DNA of 64,000 bases from Teredinibacter turnerae. Its GTDB lineage: Bacteria; Pseudomonadota; Gammaproteobacteria; Pseudomonadales; Cellvibrionaceae. Positions 1 through 8,665 of this stretch are shown piece after piece. The stretch covers positions 3,720,001 through 3,784,000 of the forward strand of contig NZ_CP149817.1 in NCBI RefSeq assembly GCF_037935975.1, in the 5' to 3' direction. The notes beneath the pieces were generated by a model, which was not told where the DNA came from, did not search any database, and worked only from the letters and a program-made list of their open reading frames with translations. Position 1 is the first letter of the stretch. Each line of letters begins with the position of its first letter. Position numbers and translations under genes: made by a program.

Positions 1-103
1 CCCGCCAAAAATATTGGTGAGCTCAGACTGATAAACGATTTCATCAGTATAAAATTTTGGCGAAAGTCGTCTGAACTCAGTGTCTAATGGTGTGCAGCTC
101 ATA

Positions 104-1249
104 TCAGGCCCCGACAAGTTCCATTTTTTCTGGTTCTTCAGCTTGCTGAGCGACGGGCTCCTCAACATCGGCTGCCGCGAAATGAACGACAAGATCCGCA
201 ATCCTAGCCATGACAACGCCCAGCATCGCCCAGCCTTTCTCCTGGATTTCGAGCAGCGGAGCAAGATCGCCCACCGGATATTCGCGGATAAAGTCGTATC
301 CCATTTTTACGTGCTCGTGGTCGTGCATGGAATGTTCATCAAAATGCTTGTCAGTACTTTCTGTCTGCATCGCAGGCTTAACATGCTTGTAGAAAAACGT
401 TGCAGAGCACTCCACAACCAAATGTACCAACACCACTTTTTCGATATCGCTCAGCGTTTGAATAATATTTTGAAACCAGGCAGCGGACGATTCGAGAACC
501 GGGTCGAATACTGGTGTTTTCTTGGTTCTGGCCTCAGACAAATCCCGATTGTGACCTAACTCTTCAATCAAGTGGTCCCAAGCCAGGTCCTCATGTGCAC
601 CTTCACGCGTACACAACACTCGCGCAAACACCATTTTTTGGAAATAGTTGGACCAAACCTGGAAACAGTCTAAAAATCGCGCCTTGTTAGCCGGTTTGTT
701 TAGCAGCCCTTTATTGATCAGTGCGAATAAGCGGTGCTTGTCAAAACGCTCCATATAATATTCGTTGCGCTGAAATAATAGCTCTTTGGGATCGTCGCGC
801 AGCGCCATAGCATCGGCTTCGCGCTTTTCAAACGATGCCCATGGATCTGTAATTTCCTCATACAGGCCACGCGAATCAAATTGTAGCGAAAGCCCCCAAA
901 ACCCGTTCGGCTGCCCGCCGATAAAGCCGTGATCTTTACCCGGCGGCACAACCAAAATGTCGCCGGCGTTCATACTGCTTTTCACATCACCGATGGTTTC
1001 AGCACTACCTTCACACAACAGAATCATCGAATCGACTGGGTGAGTGTGTTCATCCAACTGCTCACCCGCTTCCAAGCGAACCCACGCCATGGAAATACGA
1101 TTGTCTTTCGGTAAAAAATCCACCAATGCGCTGTGCTTGGTAAAATCCTTAACATGCCCCAGCCAATGCTCTACGCCGTTTACCACAACTGTTCGCATCG
1201 AGGGGATATCGTCCCTGTTGATCAATTGAACTTGTTTGGTCGTGCTCAT
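104..1249 (-). CDS. Cupin domain fused to a heme-oxygenase-like (putative diiron) domain
   Basis: A 381-residue protein with two parts. Residues about 50-125 form a cupin barrel with metal-ligand-like residues EHTH (67-70) and a later His107 in the segment PPGKDHGF. Residues about 155-345 are helical and carry a pattern like heme-oxygenase-like diiron oxidases: Glu229/Glu230 and His233 in EELGH, Glu280 in a hydrophobic helix, then a His/Asp/Glu-rich cluster at 302-313. An acidic tail follows. The start has a good ribosome site (GGAGAAAG, about 4 bases upstream). It lies 38 bases from the end of the di-heme oxidoreductase gene on the same strand, with a GST gene further upstream, so the three may form one unit. 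Substrate unknown. The domain reading is by eye; the cupin is secure, the diiron assignment is inference. Confidence 0.75.
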   Translation of the reverse strand: MSTTKQVQLINRDDIPSMRTVVVNGVEHWLGHVKDFTKHSALVDFLPKDNRISMAWVRLEAGEQLDEHTHPVDSMILLCEGSAETIGDVKSSMNAGDILVVPPGKDHGFIGGQPNGFWGLSLQFDSRGLYEEITDPWASFEKREADAMALRDDPKELLFQRNEYYMERFDKHRLFALINKGLLNKPANKARFLDCFQVWSNYFQKMVFARVLCTREGAHEDLAWDHLIEELGHNRDLSEARTKKTPVFDPVLESSAAWFQNIIQTLSDIEKVVLVHLVVECSATFFYKHVKPAMQTESTDKHFDEHSMHDHEHVKMGYDFIREYPVGDLAPLLEIQEKGWAMLGVVMARIADLVVHFAAADVEEPVAQQAEEPEKMELVGA

Positions 1250-1286
1250 AACTTTCTCCGTTTCCGCTAGGCATTAAGAATTATGT

Positions 1287-2711
1287 TTATAGTGTGTCGC
1301 GCTCAACGACTTGCAATGATTTCAAAAACTCAACGAGTTTGGCCTTTTTGTCCGAATCCAGTTGATCAAAGTTATCCCGGGAAGCTCGTGCCTCACCGCC
1401 GTGGTACAGAATGGCTTCAGTGATGGTGGTAATATCCCCGCGATGGCCATAAGGGGCGGAGCTGCCGACGTCCCACAATTTTCGCGTAAGAAATAACTCG
1501 GCGCCTGGTCGGCCATCCTGCGCACGTCGGTCTTGATCCAATACTTCATTGCAGTAAAAGCGAATGGCATCTTCTCGCTCTGGTGCATCACACAAGTTAT
1601 GCAGTTTGAGGTCGGTGTAGGCTTGCACTGGAATATCTCCGTTCGCCTCCGCTCGAAGTCGCGGACGGGGGCCCTCTGTCGTCATATTCCAGACAATCGA
1701 TTGGGTTACATCACGGAAAGTGTGTTCGAGGTTAAGCGGGCTCGGCTCGGAAAACAGCGGGGAATTCAGCTTGAGTGATGGTTTATGGCATGAATCGCAA
1801 CCGACATTTTCAAACTCCCGCTTGCCGTCTCGAATGCGATGCTGCAACCTGCGGTTTTCTGGCATAACCTGGATGGGCACAGGCAGCGACGCCTGCCACA
1901 CTGTAAGTGCAGTTATATCGCCAATGGAAAGCTCACGATGTACACCGTCCAAATCGTGGTCGCTGTCGAACCCTTTACCCGCAAACAAGTCGAAGCGTTC
2001 TTCAGCTTGCATACCGTGGTGGTGGTTCATCGCATCTATCGTGAAGTGTCGGAGCGAGGCAATATTGCCCGATTGCGCAAACGGTCTCACCATCAAATCC
2101 GGTCGAATACCTTTGCTGTCAATCACTTCACCGTCTGCTACGGTAATCTCGAAATCCACGCCTTTACTGGAAATTACATGCTCGCCATCGGCCAGCCCCT
2201 CGGCCTGTGCACGCAACTCATAGGTCATTTCTCTCGCGACCATTTCAATCGCACCGGCGCCATGCATACCCAGAGTATTGCGTTCATTGCTGAATTCGTT
2301 CGAAACGGATTCAGTTACCGGGTCCAGGCGTTGCGCGAGAATGAACGCGTTAACAACAAATTCACCAGCACCACCAACAAAGGGCTGCGAGTGGCACCCG
2401 GCACAAGAATTGGTTTCCGGTGCAGAGGTGCGAATAAATGCAGGCTGCGTTGGCTCACGTTTCTCACCACCGCCTGTCGTCGCCGGGCGCCCTAGCCCAT
2501 CGCAAATATTAAATTTTGCGGTAAACAAATGCTCGCCAAGCTCGCGAATCTTACGCAGCGATGCGGCGCCATTTGCTATATCCGCGTGCTCCACATGCGG
2601 CCCCATCACGCCTTGCTCCGGGTAGTCCGCCGGACAATCTGCATAGGAAAAAAGCGGCAAGCCCAGGCCTACCATCAGAGTCAAAACACTTTTTTTACGA
2701 AAAATATCCAC
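1287..2711 (-). CDS. Periplasmic di-heme c-type cytochrome oxidoreductase (DHOR/cytochrome c peroxidase-like)
   Basis: About 474 residues from a GTG start at 2711. This start gives a clean Sec signal peptide (basic DIFRKK, hydrophobic core, cleavage near SYA-DC), is preceded by GGGGGA, and avoids overlap with the GST gene; an in-frame ATG at 2771 would add 20 residues. Two c-type heme sites are visible: CAGCH (about residues 103-107) and CDSCH (about 305-309). The size and spacing fit the DUF1111-like di-heme oxidoreductase family, related to MauG and bacterial cytochrome c peroxidases. It should act in the periplasm after heme attachment, passing electrons between a c-type donor and an unknown substrate. 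It sits between a GST gene and a cupin/heme-oxygenase-like gene on the same strand. Confidence 0.8.
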   Translation of the reverse strand: MDIFRKKSVLTLMVGLGLPLFSYADCPADYPEQGVMGPHVEHADIANGAASLRKIRELGEHLFTAKFNICDGLGRPATTGGGEKREPTQPAFIRTSAPETNSCAGCHSQPFVGGAGEFVVNAFILAQRLDPVTESVSNEFSNERNTLGMHGAGAIEMVAREMTYELRAQAEGLADGEHVISSKGVDFEITVADGEVIDSKGIRPDLMVRPFAQSGNIASLRHFTIDAMNHHHGMQAEERFDLFAGKGFDSDHDLDGVHRELSIGDITALTVWQASLPVPIQVMPENRRLQHRIRDGKREFENVGCDSCHKPSLKLNSPLFSEPSPLNLEHTFRDVTQSIVWNMTTEGPRPRLRAEANGDIPVQAYTDLKLHNLCDAPEREDAIRFYCNEVLDQDRRAQDGRPGAELFLTRKLWDVGSSAPYGHRGDITTITEAILYHGGEARASRDNFDQLDSDKKAKLVEFLKSLQVVERDTL

Positions 2712-2757
2712 ACGTCCCCCGACATCGAAAATAGCTGTTAATAAAGCGTCAATACGA

Positions 2758-3372
2758 CTATTTCTTGGCATTCATCGAAATAAAGCCGTTGATTGATTCC
2801 ACATTCCCCAACCAATGCCTAATATTCGAATAGATATCCATTTTTACCCCCGCTTCCGGCGCGAGCTTGGTGTAGGTGTACAGGGCGATATCGGCGATAG
2901 TATGTTGCTCGCCAACCATCCACTCGCGGCCATTGAGATATTCATCCAGCAAATTGAGAAGAGAAATGGATTCATTGATGGCTGCGGTGTAGTCCAGGTC
3001 TTTGCCGAGTAATTTGATCGCTCGTGCAGTGACCAGACCCTTCACCATCTGGTGTGAGGCTATCGATAAAAAACGCTGTATTTCGGCCAACTCCACTGCG
3101 GCGTCCGGCAACCATGCACCCGTCTTATCGTAAGTTTTTGCGAGATACACCAGAATTGCACTGGAGTCAGCAATAACCGTATCGCCATCCACCAATACCG
3201 GAACCTGACCAAGCATATTCAGTTTGCGAAATTGCGGCTTTTTGTGCTCGCCGTTTTTCAGGTCTACGTTTATAAGCTCATAATCCAAACCAAGAATTGA
3301 GAGCATCAGCTCTGCTCTATGTGAATGCCCGGATATAGGATGACGGTACAACTTGAGATTGCTCACATGCAC
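2758..3372 (-). CDS. Glutathione S-transferase family protein
   Basis: 204 residues, the usual GST length. The N-terminal thioredoxin-like half (about 3-80) contains the cis-proline loop QVPVL and the glutathione-contacting ADSSAIL segment. The C-terminal helical half contains TIADIALYTY, which fits the conserved N-capping box of GSTs. It probably conjugates or reduces an electrophile with glutathione in the cytoplasm; the substrate cannot be told. It is the most upstream gene of a possible three-gene unit (GST, di-heme oxidoreductase, cupin/heme-oxygenase-like protein). Confidence 0.88.
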   Translation of the reverse strand: MHVSNLKLYRHPISGHSHRAELMLSILGLDYELINVDLKNGEHKKPQFRKLNMLGQVPVLVDGDTVIADSSAILVYLAKTYDKTGAWLPDAAVELAEIQRFLSIASHQMVKGLVTARAIKLLGKDLDYTAAINESISLLNLLDEYLNGREWMVGEQHTIADIALYTYTKLAPEAGVKMDIYSNIRHWLGNVESINGFISMNAKK

Positions 3373-3918
3373 TCCAAATAAAAGCCACGAAATTCAGGCG
3401 GCTATTCAACGTGAATGCGAGCGTGTTTTATAGATAGCAAAAGTAGATATTGAGTTTATAAATTGTTGACAATGCGACAGTTGACTTTCCTACAAGCCCG
3501 CAAAAACCTGCGGATTTTAGAGCGTAGTGGTTAGGAATGGCTTCGGCTTAAGGCCTAATTTAGGCTGGAAAAAAACTTCCGATACGCGTGAGAGTGTGAC
3601 TCATGTCCTAAAATTGAATGATTACAGCGGGGAGTTTTTACAGCACGAGCACCAGCGAAAATCTGCGCGCTGGTGCCTGAATTTTTCTACTGACGCGAGT
3701 TTCATTTGCTTTGGCACGCTACGATGATTAAGTCCGCGGCGGTCGTAGACACACTCACAGTATGTAGACAAGTACGCACATTCACCTTCAAGCCTAAAAC
3801 AAGGTAATACACGCTTTAAGGATTTGATTTAGCCCTACCCAACGGGTGGAGCAGGCAAGATGTGCAATTAAGCAGCTAATCAAGTAAGCAGGTAATTTTG
3901 TAAGCAGACAAGCGGCAC
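3373..3918. other. Intergenic stretch without a recognised gene
   Basis: About 545 bases with no convincing gene. A 66-codon plus-strand frame at 3527-3727 lacks a recognisable domain and I do not call it. The only structure I see is a GC-rich hairpin at 3649-3676 followed by a T run, listed separately. Confidence 0.5.
3649..3688 (+). terminator. Terminator-like hairpin
   Basis: Perfect 9-bp stem GCACCAGCG / CGCTGGTGC followed within four bases by TTTTT on the plus strand. No upstream plus-strand gene is recognised, so it may end an unannotated small RNA or be incidental. Confidence 0.35.
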
Positions 3919-5652
3919 TTAACAACAGCCGCCGTACCGCTTTTGCTTGGATGTTTTGCCAATACCGGAATTGAATGTATTGGTGGGGTCGAGGCTGCGG
4001 TAGAACGCTTCTGTTTCTGGTGGGACTTGGTACAGATGGCCAAAGTTATGCTCGGCAGGATAAGCTGCTTGACGCGTATCCTGGTAGGCCAACAGGGCTT
4101 TTTTTACGTCCTTCGCGCAATAGCCTTTCTTCACCAGATAATCCTGATGGAACACATGGCAAAAAAAGTGACCGTAGTATAGAGGAGGCAGAATTTTTTC
4201 ACTGATTTCACTGGGCAGCGCCTCAAACCAGTTGGATTCATTGCGCTTTAGGGCAATATCCAGTGCGACAATATCTTCAACTTCCTCGGTATTTACCTGC
4301 AAATAGCGCACTCCCGCACCCGCCACCGCAAAGCGGTGCAACATTGCATCTGTGGATTCATCCACGGTACACGCAATGTAAGCGCCGTTGGCGGCGGCAT
4401 GACTTTTATCCGCTCGCTCATGCCCGTTTTCATTGCCAAACAGCGAGGCGAGATACCTGTTTAATTCTGCGATACCGTCACCCGACATTTTTATAATCAA
4501 GTGATGTTCGTATTGCGCGTGAAATTGCAGCAGGCGGTTGGGCAGATGCTGTGGAAACAGCTTACTCGCCCACTGCATCATTCTATCTGGCAAATCTTTC
4601 GGCAGTAGAGGAACACTATTTAACACCGACGTAAAGTAGCCCTTAACTGAAAAAAGTCTGGGCATAGCATCGGTGCCCAACCGCTTTATCGCGATAAAGG
4701 TATCCTTGCCATAGTCCCGCGCCACATCAAACGCGGTTTTATGAATATACTCGCCTAATACCGGCATGTGCTCGAAGGAGCTCAGAATATGCCGCCGAAT
4801 TTCGGTAAATACGGCGGCATCGTTGGTACCCAAATAAAACACTTGCGACTGCTCTTCAGCAACAAAGGTATCGAGCCGTACGGCGAATACCGCCAGCTTG
4901 CCCGCACAGCCGCTAGACTCAAACTGGCGGCGCGGATCAGCGTTATAACGCGCTGGGGTTTCCGCGTTTACATCGCGTACCCGCGCAATATATTCCCGGT
5001 CAGATGCCATTTTGTCCGTTGCAGGCGCGTTCGACTCTGCTGGCAGCGCCTCTAGTCGCTGTAGTATCTCCTGCGGTGAATCGCCCAACTCCAAGCCCAA
5101 ATGATTAACCAGAGTAAGCTCGCCCTGCTCGTTCACCTGGGCATAAAGGGACAGTTCTGTATAAGCTGGCCCACGCTGTACAAGCGCGCCACCAGAGTTA
5201 TTGGCAATACCGCCCACCACAGAAGCACCTATGCACGAAGAACCAATAACCGAGTGCGGTTCACGCTTTAGCGGCTTGAGCGCATTTTCCAGTTGATACA
5301 ACGAGGTACCAGGAAAAGCCAGCACCTGCGAACCTTCGTTAAGCAGCACCAGCTTGTCCAGTTTTTTGCCGCTGATAATCACCACCGGCCGGTCGTAATC
5401 GTGGCCGCTCGGGCTGGAACCTTCCGTTAAACCAGTGTTTGCAGCTTGCATAATGATGATGGCCCCCGCATTAACGCAGGCCTGGAGCACCTGCCACTGA
5501 ACCCATAAACTGGAGGGAAAGACAACCGCAACAGCGCTGCCCTCCCCTGAGCGAAATCCGGTGCGGTAATAACGGGTTTGTTTGCTCGAGGTTAAAACGT
5601 TCTCTTCGCCCGCCACCTGTTGTAACGCACGGATCAGCTCACTATTGCTCAT
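3919..5652 (-). CDS. dld: Quinone-dependent D-lactate dehydrogenase
   Basis: About 577 residues, close to the 571 of E. coli Dld. It is a peripheral inner-membrane flavoprotein that oxidises D-lactate to pyruvate and reduces quinone. The N-terminal FAD-binding half shows the PCMH-type segments QAANTGLTEGSSP and SSCIGASVVGGIANNSGG. The C-terminal half has the Dld-type membrane/cap region, ending with HNFGHLYQ and DPTNTFNSGIGKTS, typical of this subfamily. I prefer the ATG at 5652 over the one nine bases earlier because E. coli Dld also begins shortly before the first helix. The DJ-1/PfpI gene lies 29 bases upstream on the same strand, suggesting co-transcription. Confidence 0.93.
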   Translation of the reverse strand: MSNSELIRALQQVAGEENVLTSSKQTRYYRTGFRSGEGSAVAVVFPSSLWVQWQVLQACVNAGAIIIMQAANTGLTEGSSPSGHDYDRPVVIISGKKLDKLVLLNEGSQVLAFPGTSLYQLENALKPLKREPHSVIGSSCIGASVVGGIANNSGGALVQRGPAYTELSLYAQVNEQGELTLVNHLGLELGDSPQEILQRLEALPAESNAPATDKMASDREYIARVRDVNAETPARYNADPRRQFESSGCAGKLAVFAVRLDTFVAEEQSQVFYLGTNDAAVFTEIRRHILSSFEHMPVLGEYIHKTAFDVARDYGKDTFIAIKRLGTDAMPRLFSVKGYFTSVLNSVPLLPKDLPDRMMQWASKLFPQHLPNRLLQFHAQYEHHLIIKMSGDGIAELNRYLASLFGNENGHERADKSHAAANGAYIACTVDESTDAMLHRFAVAGAGVRYLQVNTEEVEDIVALDIALKRNESNWFEALPSEISEKILPPLYYGHFFCHVFHQDYLVKKGYCAKDVKKALLAYQDTRQAAYPAEHNFGHLYQVPPETEAFYRSLDPTNTFNSGIGKTSKQKRYGGCC

Positions 5653-5681
5653 GCTACACATTGCCCTGAAAAAGGATATCT

Positions 5682-6245
5682 CTATTTATTAAGTAACTCG
5701 TTAAACTGTTTCAGCCAGGCGGGATGCGCAGGCCAAGCAGGCGCGGTTACCAGATTGCCATCGGTGATAGCGTCGTCCACCGCGATATCCGCATAGTCGC
5801 CACCCGCAAGTTTAACTTCCGGTGCGCACGCAGGATAAGCCGATACTTTCTTGCCTTCAATAATCTTCGCCGCAGCCAGCAGTTGCGCGCCATGGCAAAT
5901 TGCGGCAATTGGCTTGGCACTGGCGGCAAAGGCGCAGACAATGTCGATAACCGCAGGGTTCAGTCGCAAGTACTCCGGCGCTCGACCACCGGGTATCACC
6001 AACGCATCAAACTGACTCTCGCTTACATCCGCAAAACTGGCGTTCAAGGTAAACGCGTGGCCAGGCTTTTCTGAATAGGTCTGGTCGCCTTCGAAATCGT
6101 GAATCGCCGTTTTTATTTTGTCCCCGGCAGATTTATCCGGGCATACCGCCGACACCTCGTGCCCCATCGCCTGCAGCGCCTGAAAAGGCACCATCAACTC
6201 ATAATCCTCAACAAAATCACCTGCAATAACCAGTACTTTAGCCAT
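5682..6245 (-). CDS. DJ-1/PfpI family protein
   Basis: 187 residues forming a single glutamine-amidotransferase-like domain. The nucleophile elbow is AAICHGAQ with Cys117-His118; Glu14 in the first loop (DFVEDYE) is placed like the glutamate that polarises the cysteine in DJ-1 family members, and [10 protein letters not shown] (about 85-94) is the conserved glycine loop. Family members include glyoxalase III/deglycase-type and stress-associated proteins. Its position directly upstream of D-lactate dehydrogenase is suggestive, because a glutathione-independent glyoxalase would produce D-lactate from methylglyoxal; that link is inference. Strong ribosome site GAGGAG before the ATG. Confidence 0.88.
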   Translation of the reverse strand: MAKVLVIAGDFVEDYELMVPFQALQAMGHEVSAVCPDKSAGDKIKTAIHDFEGDQTYSEKPGHAFTLNASFADVSESQFDALVIPGGRAPEYLRLNPAVIDIVCAFAASAKPIAAICHGAQLLAAAKIIEGKKVSAYPACAPEVKLAGGDYADIAVDDAITDGNLVTAPAWPAHPAWLKQFNELLNK

Positions 6246-6713
6246 CGTTATTCTCCTCGGAACTCAACTGAAACATAAATGTTAATTTTCACGCCACAAA
6301 AGCGCGAGCAAAGACAAACCGCAGCCTAGAGCGTGCGCGTCGTATCTTAGGCGGCTTAGAGTGTTGAAATTGTGAATAGTGCAGTATGGGGATAGCCGAT
6401 TTAACGCTATGAACGTGTCTACCAAATCAAAGAGATTCAAACTGACACATTAAATTAGTCTGCTTGACATGAATCAGGATCAAGCCAGTACATCCAACTA
6501 AGAAAATATATAATATCGGGACGACTCTGTGTACAGTTACCGGTATAGGGCATTGGCAGACCTCATGACTCAAGAAAAACTCGAGAAATATATAATCATG
6601 CATAACTAGCCAATAAGATAGAGTTTTCCGATATTAATATAAACTGATCATTTATACTAGCGAGCTTGACCTTATTTTACCCACCCCCATGCCTCCCAAA
6701 AATATTTGGACCC
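6246..6713. other. Intergenic stretch, boundary of the accessory island
   Basis: About 470 bases that become AT-rich toward the right. No gene, tRNA or clear inverted repeat seen. It separates the GC-richer core genes from the AT-rich accessory genes starting at 6714. Confidence 0.45.
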
Positions 6714-7550
6714 ATGAAACAAAAACATATTCCACGAATTGCATTTCCAGAATACATAGACCCAAGGGTTTCGAGCGCCATCGAAAAATCCGAAAGTCAA
6801 GGGCTAATTAAGGCAGTGAGACCTAACTTCTCGCAAAACGCCAACACCAAAAATGAGATTATTACTTCGCTATACGAAGCAGCCGTTAAACTTGTAGAAG
6901 ACGGTGTAGCTGACGGCATAATTGCCGGAGCTTGCGCCTCAAAAAAAGATATCATTAAAATCATATTAAAGAACAACAAGGGCAACCTCAAAAACCGACT
7001 TTTTACAATAGCTCCTTTAAGACTTAAATTCGCCAACACCAGCAACGTAACATACATGCTTGACCCAATAATAAAAACAAAAAAGAGTGCCCCAGCCCTA
7101 AAAGAAGTAATTATACAGGCCATATCTTTTTTCTCAGAACTTACAAATCGAGAACCTCTGGTAGCCTTGATAACAAACAACGAGCACGAAGAAGATACCG
7201 AAGAGATTTTTAAATCTTTCACAAACCTATATTCAGGAGAATTATCAGAAAACCTATACCCATATCCTGTACAACTGGACGTGGCTCTCAACAAGAAGAT
7301 AAGGGAATACAAACTAAAGCTAACCATAGAAAATGCGGATATTTTAGTGTTTGATGACTTAACCAGTGCAAATATTTTTTACAAATCTGCAAGTCTTCTT
7401 CAAAACGCAACGAGCGGAGCTATAATGCTTGGATTAAAAAAAGGAATATATGGCCTAATATCGAGAGGAGCCGAAAAAGATGAAATACTTCGCTTAATAA
7501 AATTTGTATCAACGCGATACAATTCAACGACCAAAATCAAGTTTCCGTGA
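6714..7550 (+). CDS. Phosphate acetyl/butyryltransferase-like protein, partner of a membrane protein
   Basis: 278 residues covering the whole Pta/Ptb catalytic-domain pattern but divergent. Recognisable blocks in order: RIAFPEYIDPRVSSAI near the N-terminus, ADGIIAGACAS, PVQLDVALN, then ADILVFDDLTSANIFYK and GLKKGIYGLISRGA near the C-terminus; these match the Pta order. The usual GP-x-x-x-G block before the SRG motif is altered to SGAIMLG, so catalysis is uncertain and the fold may be used for binding acetyl-phosphate, acyl-CoA or another ligand. A TTG 48 bases upstream would add 16 odd residues, so I use the ATG. The gene is AT-rich, stands alone from acetate metabolism genes (no ackA), and is followed 18 bases later by a membrane protein gene, inside a defence-type island. 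Function in defence is inference. Confidence 0.7.
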   Translation: MKQKHIPRIAFPEYIDPRVSSAIEKSESQGLIKAVRPNFSQNANTKNEIITSLYEAAVKLVEDGVADGIIAGACASKKDIIKIILKNNKGNLKNRLFTIAPLRLKFANTSNVTYMLDPIIKTKKSAPALKEVIIQAISFFSELTNREPLVALITNNEHEEDTEEIFKSFTNLYSGELSENLYPYPVQLDVALNKKIREYKLKLTIENADILVFDDLTSANIFYKSASLLQNATSGAIMLGLKKGIYGLISRGAEKDEILRLIKFVSTRYNSTTKIKFP

Positions 7551-7568
7551 CACCACAGAGGGTACAGG

Positions 7569-8609
7569 ATGATCCGCAACGAGCTAGCAAAAAAACATAA
7601 AACAATATCGATTTGGTCAGCATCAATAACATTTGCTGCGTTATCATTCCCCTACAAAACCGCAACCCTAAAAACAGATGCAGACGAATCCATCACAACA
7701 ACAATTCAAATTTTATTAAATAAAACTGGTTTTATCGACCCTTTGATCACATTTGTAATGACTGCCGTAGGAACTTCAGTATTCATACTCACATTCAAAG
7801 TACTCCTATCCCTCTATTCACGAGTCTTTTGGAGATTACGTTGCCCTACTGGATATTTGGGGGGGAAGTGGCATTTATTTTACGATGTTTATGAAAACAG
7901 CTATGACGGGACGACAAATTCTAAGAGATTCGAGCGTCACAGCTTAATTGGAGAGGCCGATATCTACCACTCGATCGAAGGAGTAACCATTAACGCTAGA
8001 AGCTTCGACACAAATACTGAAACTCTTTCTGCTGACGCCAAATCGCTTTGGACAACTAATTCTAGTAACTTATTCTATGAAATTATAAATGGCAGCATGG
8101 TTCTCTCGAACCAAAAAGGCCAGTCAGTTGGAACCATGATTTTACACATAGTGCCAAACGATAGTAGGAACTTTACATTCAAATCGCTACAAACTACTGA
8201 GCACAGTTTATACAGCTATTTATCTTTAGTATCTGCAATTTTTACCAACTTCATCATTTTTATACAGAAACTATTCTTGTATTTAGTCACCCTTTTAAGA
8301 GAAGTTGGCTATTTATCCCCAAGCAACCCCCGTAAAATAAGCGGACATTACTCTTTCGTAATTGGACCAAAGCTGACACAAGGACGAATCACCCTAATAA
8401 AGAAAGGAAGCAATCCTGAGATAGACGAACCTAGAGAGTCATCTTGCAAATCACTATCCAGACAGCGCATCGAAAAAATCCGAAACTGGGGGTACACAGC
8501 AGATAGGGAGAACAACGTAACTGCAAGCTATTCCTACACCGCGTTTCAAAATATTAAAAACTTTGAATTCCGACCAGTGCAGCGAGAACCCGAAAGTGCA
8601 GAGGTATGA
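7569..8609 (+). CDS. Two-TM, beta-rich membrane protein (effector-like)
   Basis: 346 residues, not assigned to a named family. Two hydrophobic segments lie near residues 14-30 and 58-82, followed by a soluble part rich in alternating hydrophobic residues beginning GYLGGKWHLFYDVYEN. A third hydrophobic stretch lies at about 217-245, and a final strand-like segment GHYSFVIGPKLTQGRITLIKKG precedes the tail. The N-terminal two-TM plus beta-barrel layout resembles the S-2TM-beta/Cap15 type of effectors in antiphage systems, but this is shape resemblance only. It follows the Pta-like gene by 18 bases with ribosome site GAGGGTACAGG, so the two are almost certainly one operon. An IS5-family element begins 56 bases after its stop. 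Confidence 0.65.
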   Translation: MIRNELAKKHKTISIWSASITFAALSFPYKTATLKTDADESITTTIQILLNKTGFIDPLITFVMTAVGTSVFILTFKVLLSLYSRVFWRLRCPTGYLGGKWHLFYDVYENSYDGTTNSKRFERHSLIGEADIYHSIEGVTINARSFDTNTETLSADAKSLWTTNSSNLFYEIINGSMVLSNQKGQSVGTMILHIVPNDSRNFTFKSLQTTEHSLYSYLSLVSAIFTNFIIFIQKLFLYLVTLLREVGYLSPSNPRKISGHYSFVIGPKLTQGRITLIKKGSNPEIDEPRESSCKSLSRQRIEKIRNWGYTADRENNVTASYSYTAFQNIKNFEFRPVQREPESAEV

Positions 8610-8665
8610 GGATATTGCTCGCAGAGATCAATTTGGGTACGCGAATTTATATCCGGCTTATTTAG

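Noticed and set aside
80-559. 159-codon plus-strand gene
   Set aside because: Antisense to the cupin/heme-oxygenase-like gene, which has clear domains and a ribosome site.
3527-3727. 66-codon plus-strand gene
   Set aside because: No recognised similarity and it crosses a perfect hairpin; better explained as chance.
6714-7550. Ordinary phosphate acetyltransferase (pta) of acetate metabolism
   Set aside because: Active-site block is altered, the gene is AT-rich, and no ackA is adjacent; the pairing with a membrane protein is not typical.
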